The translations under genes were made by a program, and so were the position numbers. From Branchiostoma floridae (taxonomy: Eukaryota > Chordata > Leptocardii > Amphioxiformes > Branchiostomatidae), in contig NC_049986.1 of the NCBI RefSeq assembly GCF_000003815.2, positions 1,000,864 through 1,064,863 of the forward strand: a DNA stretch of 64,000 bases, read 5' to 3'. Below, one piece after another: positions 48,301 through 58,441 of the stretch. Position 1 is the stretch's first letter. Every line of letters starts with the position of its first letter. The notes under the pieces were generated by a model. It was given only the letters and a program-made list of their open reading frames with translations. It was not told where the DNA came from and searched no databases.

Positions 48301-51300
48301 ACATCAGGTCACTTACCTGTAGAGTAATAGAAGCAGCCCTGTAAGTGTAACGTACAGCTGCATGTCCACACCAAGGTACCAGCCATGCACAAAACACTGT
48401 TAAATGGGAAAACGCAGCTTATTAGTGTTTTGATAACATGTTGACATTTGTTGCAAGCGTTGCTCTCTATGATTTTTACGTTTGAAAAGTGACGATGAAC
48501 GGCTATTCTCAGAATCTGACCAAGACGCTTTTTACACCATTGGATATATCATATGAGAGGATACCATAAGAGTTTTAAGAAACCAACACAATGTTTAGTT
48601 AAACCTGAATCAAGAAANNNNNNNNNNNNNNNNNNNNNNNNNNNNNNNNNNNNNNNNNNNNNNNNNNNNNNNNNNNNNNNNNNNNNNNNNNNNNNNNNNN
48701 NNNNNNNNNNNNNNNNNATGATAATTGTGAATATGAAAAGAAAAACTGGGGGTGCAAAACCTGCAACAATTATTGTCTGCAATCTACCTCTCAAAAACCA
48801 CAACCATATCAACACGAGCTTGATTTATAAAGACAAGGCGTTCCACTGCAGTACCTTAATAAGCCACTAGGGGGACATCATAACCTTCATTTTCCCGACC
48901 ACCACTGACACCCTATACCCACATACCAAATATCATAATGATACATCCACAGCTCTCTGAGACACTAACGGCACTCAAAACATTTAACCTTCTTGGCAAA
49001 TGTAATCATTTGACCTCACCTCTATTCCAACAAAGTTGTTGATGTAGAGCAGGTTTGCCCACCAGTACTTCTGGCATTCCTGGCCACTAGAAATGGTGAA
49101 GTTGTCACGGATAGCCCACCACGGCCCAGATCCTCCCATGTACGCAATCAGGCACGTGAAAATCATGATCAGGAAGGCAAATGTTGTATCCAACTTTCGT
49201 CAGTATCTAACTTTCGTAATATGCCGAATCCTGGATATCCAGGAATCGTCCTGAGCAGAAGGACGATTCCTGGATATCCAGAAATCGTCGCAAACAGGAC
49301 GTTTCCTGGATAGACGACGGTGTTTATCCAGAACGTGTACGTGGGGGTGGAGCTTCCTGTTTTCGAGGGAGGAGACTATGCGGAGGGCGGGGGTATGTTG
49401 TTTTCGTCAGAAAGCCGCCATCTTTGTATCTCCCCGCAAGAAGATCGTGTAGTTTATTCTGCTGATCCTGGTGTTACAGAACTTAAACGAATGTTGATAA
49501 TGATACTTTGATGTTTACATGTTACTTACGTATCAGGCCCAAAATGCTTTTTGCGTAATGAATTAACAAATGGCAGTCAAGATGGGATAAAGTTACTGTT
49601 GTTTTCCGTATAGCGACACATTCACGGTAACGTGTTAATAGCATCCAGATGGCGTCTCTTTCTCACACAAGGCCTGGTCCACATCCTGGATATCCAGGAA
49701 ACGGCTTGAACACGAGGACGCTTCCTGGATATCCAGAAAACGGCTTGAACAGGCTCAGGACGAATCCTGGATATCCAGAAAACGGCTTGAACAGACTCAG
49801 GACGAATCCTGGATATCCAGAAAACGGCTTGAACAGACTCAGGATGAATCCTGGATATCCAGAAAACGGCCTGAACAGGAGGACGATTCCTGGATATCCA
49901 GAAAACGGCCTGAACGCCTGACGAAAATAAGGAATTCTCCCGCCATTTTTGATTTGCGAGCAAGCGGTCACTGTGGGTCACGCACGCACCGCAATGGTAT
50001 CCTGCACTGCGGGTGCCCCGTAATACTCTGAACGCATGTCTAAAGACAACCGTTGTCCACAACGATAGACAATAACAGTCGCACGACTATATTATGTGTT
50101 GTGTGTTTGAAGTTGTTTTTCGTGTAGCATCACATTCTATTTACGTGTTAGTAGCATTCAGATGACGTCCTATCATGGGGAGGGCAGCGGTCACTTCCGG
50201 GTTTTAATCTCTCGCAACTTGAGTCTGTCGAGGTCTCACGAGGTCGACCCATATATGGAAACATGGGCGTGCATAATAATGTTTTCTGTACTGTCAATCA
50301 CCATGATTGACGGCACCGGAAGTACGAATCCTGGATATCTAGTTTTCGTAAGGTTTTTGGACGATTCCTGGAGCCGCCGAAAAGTAGATGCGACAGCAAA
50401 CACTGGTGTCAACCTAAGTATAACCAACAACAGACGTAACGTTACATTAGTACTGAAAGCACATGCCCTTGCATTTAGGTGCAATTACAAAGGCTTGAAA
50501 GTTCGAAATCAGAAATGTTCACCATGAAAGTAGAAGTAATTGATATCATGATGTAAAGCAATGATCAAATTAACGGCACATGCATTTTAAAAGGCAAGGT
50601 ACATGGCTCAAATCTCACCATGTAAACTGTCACATAACGACGTTAGATGTGTACTAAGTAGAACATTATTCTCATGTAAACTGTCCTACGCGGCAATTAT
50701 TGTGTTAGATGTGCAGACCATAGTCTCGAGCTCCCCATGTAAACGGTCCTGCATTCAGTTAACAAGATTAGATGTGTAGTCCATAGACTGTGCTCCATAT
50801 AAACTGTCCTATGTAAACTGTTCTCAAATAACAGTTAGATGTGCAAACTCTGTACTTTCCCCAGGTAAATTGCCTTACCTCAAAAATTGTCCTACAACAA
50901 ATCACGGTGTAAGACAAGTACAACAAAGCCCCTATATGATACTTACCCTACTTGAAATAACGGTGTTAAAGACATGTAGACCATAGTCTCTCTATGTAAA
51001 CTGCCCTTCCTGAAATAACGGTGTAAGAGGTGTAGACCGTAGTCTCTCCATGTAAACTGTCCTACCTGAAATAACGGTGTAAGACGTGTAGACCATAGTC
51101 TCGCCATACAAACTGTCCTACCTGAAATAACGGTGTAAGATGTGTAGACCGTAGTCTTTCCATGTAAACCGTCCTTCCTGAAATAACGGTGTAAGACGTG
51201 TAGACCATATATAGTCTCCCCATATAAACTGTCCTACCTGAAATAACGGTGTAATACGTGTAGACCATAGTCCCCCCATGTAAACTGTCCTACCTGAAAT

Positions 51301-54033
51301 AATGGTGTAAGACGTGTAGACCATAGTCTCCCCATACAAACTGTCCTACCTGAAATAACGGTGTAAGATGTGTAGACCGTAGTCTTTCTATGTAAACTGA
51401 CCTTCCTGAAATAACGGTGTAAGACGTGTAGACCATAGCCCCCCCCCCCCCATGTAAACTGCCCTACCTGAAATAACGGTGTAAGACGTGTAGACCATAG
51501 TCTCCCCATACAAACTGTCCTACCTGAAATAACGGTGTAAGATGTGTAGACCGTAGTCTTTCCATGTAAACCGTCCTTCCTGAAATAACGGTGTAAGACG
51601 TGTAGACCGTAGTCTCTCCATGTAAACTGCCCTACCTGAAATAACGGTGTAAGACGTGTAGACCGTAGTCTCTCCATATAAACTGTCCTACCTGAAATAA
51701 CGGTGTAAGATGTGTAGACCATAGTCCCCCCCCCATGTAAACTGCCCTACCTGAAATAACGGTGTAAGACGTGTAGACCATAGTCTCGCCATACAAACTG
51801 TCCTACCTGAAATAACGGTGTAAGATGTGTAGACCATAGTCTTTCCAGGTAAACTGTCCTTCCTGAAATAACGGTGTAAGACGTGTAGACCATAGTCCCC
51901 CCATGTAAACTGCCCTACCTGAAATAACGGTGTAAGACGTGTAGACCATAGTCTCTCCATGTAAACTGTCCACCCGTCTTCTTCATTTGCTTCATGAAGA
52001 GGTACGTCACCAACAAACCACTGAAAGATGAACATTATGCATTTTGTGCTGAAGCTTAACAGTAAGTTTAGATGAATAAATCATTCATGTAGTCCCATTT
52101 TAGAGACAGGAGCTTTATGGTTAATGGTTTTGTAGCATAATCAAGAATTAGTTTTCAGATACACGATGTACGACGGTTGAAAGACAAACATCACTAATGT
52201 AGGTGTCATTACAAAGGCTTGAATGTGCCAGGTATGCAAAATGTAGTAGTCAGTCAATAGGAAGTCCGTTTACCAATGTAGACACTGCCAAGTGTCATGT
52301 TTGTCTTTGCAGACACAGGTTTAAGGCAAACATTTGATGGCGTGCTTAATTCAGAGTTTTGTTACTATCTGGAAACTTGAGTAAGACTGACATATACATA
52401 CCTGAGCAGAAGGAATGTGTCGACTGCCATGTTATAGTTACCCCGGATGAAGTACCACCACTGCTCTCGAGCTTTCGCTCTTTCAACCTTGTTTACTGTA
52501 ATCAATAAATATTGATGATTAATGTTTATCAAAACCCATAGCCGTCACTACTGCAATAAATGGACGGCACCTGAGAATTCTCCTCTACAAACAGTTTCAG
52601 ATACCCGACAAACAAATAAAGAAAACATTTTTGAAAATGTACATGTGTCCAATAACAGCTCAACAAAAACAATACAGTATACATTTGTAACTGTAGTCAA
52701 ATAATAGTCATACCTTCAAGTACCCGAATCATAAACCTAGGATTGATTGAAGTGTTAATTAAGAAAATTGTTGATGTTGTTGTTTTAAATTACAGTGCAA
52801 TGCGTTGCCACTAAGACGGACCATCGTCCGTCATTAGATAACTTTACACGTATACCTTAGAAACACGTATAGACAACCGTTATTCTTGAAAGCCATACTC
52901 TAGCGGCGTTGCTACTTGCCTCTGTCGACGGGTCCAAAGAGTTCTGTGTGCCCAAAGATGATCCACAGTGCGCTGATAACCCGAATGCCGTGAAGCGCCG
53001 GAAGTTGTCCTGGGTGCTGGGACGTGTTGAACACCTTCTTCGTGTTGGAGTACACCGAACAGGACAGACAGAACCGGCCAACTCGATCAGATGGACAAAC
53101 AACGGGGTAAGTAACTGAAACCACCCATCTTCTGCGACAAAAAAAAGTGTTCATGTTCTTAAAAAAATATGTCAAGGTTGAAATGAGAGAGAGAGAACTG
53201 GTTTATTTAAACACACAATGACATGTACAAGATCAAGATTATTTCAACTTGAAGAGGATCAGAGTACTGATCAAAAGCTTGTTTTTTGTTACAAATTTGC
53301 TCAGTGCAAGGACATTTTGACCATTTCTGGGCAACGAACTGACGCTCCCTGTAGCAGCATCTGCCCTCCCTTAGTCAGAAACTTCGATGTTAGACTTCAT
53401 GTTACAAAGGCTTTTCGGGAGAATTCCCTACCCCAATGCGCCAAAATTGTTTAATCCACTCACATTGGAAATGGGCCTTCTCGTTTCGATAAGCGTGGCA
53501 AGTTCTTTAACATGCTTTAGGTGTGGCTCTCCTCAAATAAGGGACCTCCTAAATTTTGTCACTGTTAACCTTTCATTTGAATATACTCACAATTGGTATA
53601 ATGTTTCTTTTCCTCTTCCGTAAACCGGATGTTGATGAATAACTCATAACATGTGCTGACTGCAAGTACGCAGATGATGATGGCGATAACAGTCCTGTGA
53701 CAAAAATCAGAGTTGACATTTGCAAAACTCAGTTACACCTTAGTGACCTTACCCCGTGATATTTCTTCTAATCAATCTATTGGGCAGTCATCACCCTTTA
53801 GTAAACTGAATGAAATTTCGTAAAATCAGTAAATGAATCCTGAGTTAAATTTATGAAATCAACATCAACAGTAATGTTAACTCACAGTGCAACAACTGCT
53901 CCAGCTGAGTAGGTGGCATAAGTCTCCTCCCTCTGACAGTGCACAGTGACTGGGAACCAGGATGGCATCGGCTTCACTCCGAGAAAGCCTTCGGGAAGAG
54001 TAAGCAATGGAACACTCTAGTGTAGTGTGCTCA

Positions 54034-54066
<33 letters not shown>

Positions 54067-55452
54067 CTCTCTCTCTAGCTCACTCACATAGCTTAATGTT
54101 ACAATACGAACATACCTGTTTCCGTGAGGTGTTGTATTTCTGAGTCACTGCAGGATTTAGGAACGCAGACACCTTGTCTGAAGTTTTCATCATTATCATG
54201 GAAACTCTGGGAGGAAACAAGAATCAAACTTTGTTTCATCATGAAATGTACACATATATATATATGAATCTACCTCCAGTTTGACGAGTCCGGCCTTGTG
54301 CTACAGCTACAAAATCATCTCAGTTTTCTTCAATATTGCGTGCACCGTAATGCACTTACCAATGCCGCGGCCTCTGGTGTTTTTGCCCACGTCACAAGGC
54401 AGTAAATGGCCTGGATACCTTCCGGCCTGTCCACAGCGTTGTTGGCATCAGTTGTGCACTCTTTGTAGTTTCCGATGTCCAACCAGTTACCTTGGAATAC
54501 TCCCGAAGGTGTCAGTTTCCCTGTGCCGTCCAGCACTGGGGTGGGTTAGAGGGTACAAACGGTCAGTGAACGGGGGTAGAAGCTCTAAAAGGTGATGTCC
54601 GAACCACATTGTAATCTTATTTTCTAGGAGACAGAATTAGAAGTAAGCGACGAATTATATATGGAGGAAATGAAACTCTTCTAAAAATATTATATTTTTA
54701 ACTACTAGTAACTGGCCAGCATCCTTTCAATGACAGTAGCGGGTGTTAATTAAAATCATCTTAAGTTAATTCGGTGCAATATGAATTACATGTTATATAC
54801 ACGTTGAAAGCTTAGGGAAATCCTAATCTCATTAAGGACTATTGCAACATGTTACAATTGTAAATGAGAAAGAGAAGAACATCGAGAGATAAATATTATG
54901 CAAATAAAGACCTAAATAGGATAAGTAATGACAAAATACCATAATCACATTGTGGTAAATGACGGCAATTTCTTATATTGGGCATTTAGAAGTTATGCAC
55001 ATCAGTCATGTAAATGAGAACCTTATTAGCATATATCATCAGACATTGCTATTAAAACCTGTGCACGTCTGTTATTTGCGTAGAGAAGATGATCAACTAA
55101 TATAATTCATGCAAATGAGCACCGTATTGTGATATAAAAATCAAAACTTTGTACTCACTAAGTTGGGCGTACGACTTAGCCAGTGTAGTATCATTATGCA
55201 CGGTGTAAGTATGGCTGTAACACGTTGGGCTGATCTGACCAGTGGATAAAAGGTCCAGAACGCTTGTCCAGTTGATCGGTTTATTCTTCTCCATTTCTGC
55301 GAAGTAGTCCGGAAAGTCATCCAGGATTGCCTGAGACTGTGCCGTAGTGTGTGGACAGTGGCACAGCGACAGCACGGCTAGGAGCATACCCCCTGCTGTA
55401 CCCTTCATTTTGCTATCAACTACAGCCAGTAAGACTCGACGAACGATGTGCG
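45361..55452 (-). CDS. NRF-6-like acyltransferase gene A, broken in exon 9 and rearranged at the 3' end
   Basis: Family: nose-resistant-to-fluoxetine-6-like multipass membrane proteins (NRF domain plus acyltransferase-3). Exons on the minus strand: 55408-55159 (ATG 55408, signal peptide MKGTAGGMLLAVLSLCHC; exon starts 55452), 54535-54360, 54206-54116 (GVCVPKSCS), 53988-53886, 53694-53591 (membrane segment), 53114-52920 (SVYSNTKKVFN, LHGIRVISALWIIFGHT), 52495-52402 (AVDTFLLL), 52020-51919 (ending LHRYF), 50413-50396 plus 49181-49020 (split), 48396-48317, 47800-47714, 47530-47395, 46965-46788, 46064-45955 (cut by gap), then a 45829-45686 / 45462-45361 3' end nearly identical to gene B. Phases agree throughout. 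The family's H and R residues (FGHT, LHRYFRLTP) are present. Exon 9 is interrupted by a 1.2 kb element and the C-terminus stops early (ILELVDSS). It may be a pseudogene or a broken allele. Confidence 0.88.
45375..45854 (-). other. Copy of gene B 3' exons, one difference in 480 bp
   Basis: Matches 58554-59033 base for base by eye, except GGGGCCC versus GGGCCC at about 45710, which shifts frame in exon 14. It abuts the 100-N gap on one side and a dispersed-repeat tail on the other. The neighbouring duplicate sequence is clearly more diverged. This means either recent conversion/duplication or an assembly duplicate. Confidence 0.85.
45855..45954. other. Assembly gap (100 N)
   Basis: Exactly 100 N, a conventional placeholder for a gap of unknown size. 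It cuts exon 14 of gene A. Confidence 0.99.
46365..46705. mobile_element. CpG-rich MITE flanked by TTAA
   Basis: The ends contain GCACAACCCGCCGTACGTGC and its inverted copy GCACGTACGGCGGGTTGTGC, with TTAA at both flanks. The interior is full of TACGTGC-type motifs. Gene A intron 13. An inverted, truncated relative is at 47968-48244. Confidence 0.75.
47968..48244. mobile_element. Inverted, truncated copy of the CpG-rich MITE
   Basis: Shares CGGGCTGTACAGGGCAGGCG with the reverse complement of 46365-46705 and ends TGCACGTACGGCGTGC before a TTAA. The left end is missing. Gene A intron 10. Confidence 0.7.
48618..48717. other. Assembly gap (100 N)
   Basis: Exactly 100 N, inside gene A intron 9. 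Confidence 0.99.
49182..50395. mobile_element. 1.2 kb TGT...ACA transposon splitting exon 9 of NRF-like gene A
   Basis: Direct repeats GCAAA flank it (49177-49181, 50396-50400). The ends TGTTGTATCCAACTTTCG and, inverted, TGTCGCATCTACTTTTCG match at 13 of 18 positions. Five to six repeats of about 40 bp, built on TCCTGGATATCCAG, lie at 49684-49917, and the same motif recurs near both ends (49236-49310, 50328-50375). No transposase is visible. Removing it restores a continuous exon (LTPVF + AFLIMIFTC) like gene B. TGT/ACA ends with a 5-bp duplication are shared by several groups (Ginger-like elements, solo LTRs), so the class is open. Confidence 0.85.
50630..51985 (-). repeat. Tandem array spanning the exon 8 / intron 8 boundary of NRF-like gene A (about 18 good copies)
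   Basis: The 56-bp unit, read on the minus strand, runs TTTACATGG...CTACACGTCTTACACCG then TTATTTCAG|GTAGGGCAG. The true exon 8 end (51919) is the first copy transcribed, and about 17 more clean copies follow to about 50949. Decayed copies continue to about 50630. Units come in three recurrent types (GTCTC-CATACAAACTGT, GTCTTTCCATG, CCTTCCTG types on the plus strand) in the order A-B-C, giving a higher-order unit of about 168 bp. All three minus-strand frames are open across the array. One or two decayed units also remain upstream of gene B at 61044-61215. Confidence 0.93.
54031..54077. repeat. CT-rich microsatellite
   Basis: CT repeats with an interrupting T run, in gene A intron 3. Confidence 0.8.
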
Positions 55453-57200
55453 CTGTAAGAAAAATTGACTGTGTTAAACAGGATAAGTACCACCAGTCGA
55501 GCTGGTCACATGTGCTGGACTTAACCTTCACCTGAGGTGAGACCTGCCTGGCATATGGAATCAACTACGGAAACACGGACAGACAGACGTCCTTGACCGA
55601 AAGCCATGGCCAGTGCCTTTCTCAAGGATTCAACTCAGTAGCAGACCATGGAGACTTGGCGTACAGTCCAAGGTACATAGCCTTACTTTAAAGATGTCCG
55701 CTTCAACAATTTGGCTTTCAGATTTTACCAAATGCCTTTGACTTTATTTAAATTGCAACACGACAATACAGTATGCTGCACCAAATGCCTTATCTACAGC
55801 TGGTCAATTTGACTTAACCTATACCAGACCCACACCATGGCATAACTGAAAACAAAACGGTCTTAAAGCTATAAACATAGAGTGGTATATCCATACACAT
55901 ACACGATATCACAAAAAAAAACGAAGTTTCTGGTGATTTCTTTTACGATAATAGATTCTTAAAAAGTCAAGGTAGGGGCTGCTCTTGTGTCTGCCTGTCT
56001 GGCGGTAGACTGTTCCCGGCATTAGGTCCGGGGTAGCCTATGGATCTTCTGAAAGTCTCTATGTTGTCGCCTACATACGTGATTGGGTACTAAGTAGGGG
56101 TGGGTACCGGTACAGAAAATTCAGATGTAGGTCCGGTTCAGGTCCAGAGGATCAGGTCCAGGTACGGAACTGAACCTGGACCTAATTCATGTCTTTGTGA
56201 AAATTAAACTTGTGAATGGGCGACACTCAAAACGACGTTACAAAGGAATCTGTTTGGTGACTTCCACTGGTAATTTCCAATCCTATCTTCATGTAAACAA
56301 CATTGCCTATGTTAACTTAGACTAAGTTTGACTGTAGAAACATGGTAAATATGACCCTAAACCTTTACATGTACGTCACTCTTGTTACCTGTGGACCAGT
56401 GAGCCCCAAAACGCGTGAAAACCTGCTGCCAATTTTCTAATCGGTCCAAAATCCGGATACTGATTTTTTTTAGGTCCAGATTTTTTCTTGACCGGTCCAA
56501 CCGGTATGGAACCAGTACACGGTAGCGGTACCCACTCCTAGTGCTAAGAATGAAGAATAACAATAAAAAAAGTTATGTATGACTCACCTAATAGTATCTT
56601 CTCCAGGCTGGCAGTGGTCTCGGCTAGCGGGCACCCGCAAAAGGGGACGCCCTTCGGTGACCTTGACCTTTTTCTCCGCGTAGGCGCATGTTTGTAGATC
56701 AGCATTGACAGTTGACAGAAAAGGGCTGGTGACCAAGCATTTTTTTGTTTGCGACTCCTTTGGGTTGAAGGCATTTCAAAGTGGGTTTTGAGAGGAACTG
56801 CGGGGCCTTTTGTTGAGTATGTATATTTTGTAAGGTGGTAACTGATGAAAGGATGAAATTCTATGATTTTTTTATTTATTTGCGGTGTAATTGATGAGGA
56901 GACTCACTGTGTTCCATGAAATCACTACCAAACAAGTAACATTTCTAACTTAAAAAGAGAGGAGCATTAACATACATCATGCACATAAAGACCTCGTTAT
57001 GTTGCGTTAAGTGGACATGAAAAAAGGGACAAGATAGAAAGGCCGACAGCACCCCTAAGAAGTGCCTGATACCAACTTCTGCTTGGAGAATAGGCTGTGG
57101 TGCCCTTACCTTGACCTGTTCCACGGTTAGTGAAGGTTAGTGTACTTAGCTGAACCTGTTCCCCTGGTAACGGTGTACGTAATCACCGTGGGTCATTATA
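55453..57200. other. Spacer upstream of gene A
   Basis: Contains the hAT MITE at 56095-56540. On the minus strand at about 56790-56590, an open stretch with a consensus donor (TTAG|GTGAGT) could be a 5' untranslated exon of gene A. I see no other gene. Confidence 0.4.
56095..56540. mobile_element. hAT-type MITE, inverted copy of the TAGGGCTGGG family
   Basis: Begins TAGGGGTGGGTACCGGTAC and ends GGTACCCACTCCTA. The flanks GTACTAAG and GTGCTAAG match at 7 of 8 positions. Inverted relative to the copies at 15424 and 25636, and more diverged. Confidence 0.75.
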
Positions 57201-58441
57201 TATGTATTGGACAGTGCCATTGGTCGAAGGGGGCATGAAATGTGGTTTATGTGTTGATGTGGTACCTGTTGATACCTTCCTTTCCCTAGTAGCAACTATT
57301 ACTACTACAATGATTGATTCCCAGGTTCTAGGCCTTGCCTCTATGGATTTGCATTGAAAATTGAACAAGAAGGAAACTGAACCAATATCATTGAGGAACA
57401 TTCCTTTATCTTCTGAATGAACACAACTTAAATACAGCAGCTGTGTTGGTGACGTCTGGAGCAAACAAGCCGCTACATGAAGGAGTGAGGCAGCTAGAAG
57501 TCCTATACTTTTCATTTCTGTCAATCTAAAAAAAATAATTTTGTCACTCATATTTACATATTTACATACAAAAACACCTCTCGATTAATGATTACAACTC
57601 ATTTTTCCAATTTGACAACACAAACGGGAAACAACACTATTAGGCCGTATTGATTTGGTTATATGGATGACATCCGTGCGCGCATCAATTTTTGGCCGTT
57701 TCCAAAACAAAAGTTTTGAACCAATTTGTAAATCGTACAGATTCAAAACAAGCAAATATGTGATATAGATTGCAAAATAATACATTGGAAATGTTAATGT
57801 TATAAAAGTAGGAAAATAAAATTGTACATTGAGCTACAATTCCTGCCAACTGGGCCTAGATTGCATAACTTTACATGTTGACGGTTCCATGGCTGTTCCC
57901 ATTGCAGTTCCAGACATTTGAAGCCAGTTCTAACATCCATTTGGACCAGAGGTGCCCTTGTCGTCATGGAGTGGCGGTGGTGGGTCTGGGTCACACTCAA
58001 CTGCGAGGAAACAGATTGTCGTCAACACAAAGGCTCTGAAAATATGTTTGTGGATAACATCCCTAGGAACGTATGCTTGTCCTGTTATAAGAGAATGGAA
58101 CGAAAGTTTTTAGGATTGAAATTATGGATCAAAATGGCTGCGTTTGCCACCAATGAGGGCTGGTTATGTTGTTGGTTTGTGAATAGCAGCAATGGAAAGA
58201 CTTTTATGACATTTAGTTTGTGATTTGGTCCTGGCCTAGCCTACATAGCAGGCTCTTTGGGCATTTTGCGTTATTTTTGGTTATGATACACTTTTGCTGG
58301 CCATTTCTTTTTGTACTGGGTCGGTAACACAAACGACCCAGTACATAAAGTATGACATGAGTAAAACCAACACGAAAAAGGCCCAGAGAGCCTGCTATAG
58401 AGGCTTATCCTGGCGTACACATGTACATGATACCTGATGTT

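Noticed and set aside
49622-50062. 146-codon minus-strand ORF with repeated QAVFWISR
   Set aside because: Produced by the TCCTGGATATCCAG repeats inside the transposon. No transposase motifs.
51234-52035. Long minus-strand ORFs encoding a repetitive protein
   Set aside because: They arise because the 56-bp splice-boundary repeat lacks stops in every frame. There is no independent start context or promoter. Kept only as a property of the array.
53218-53623. Possible LINE ORF2 C-terminal remnant (TKAFRENSLPQCAKIV)
   Set aside because: Suggestive of RT-tail sequence, but too short and frame-broken to support by eye.
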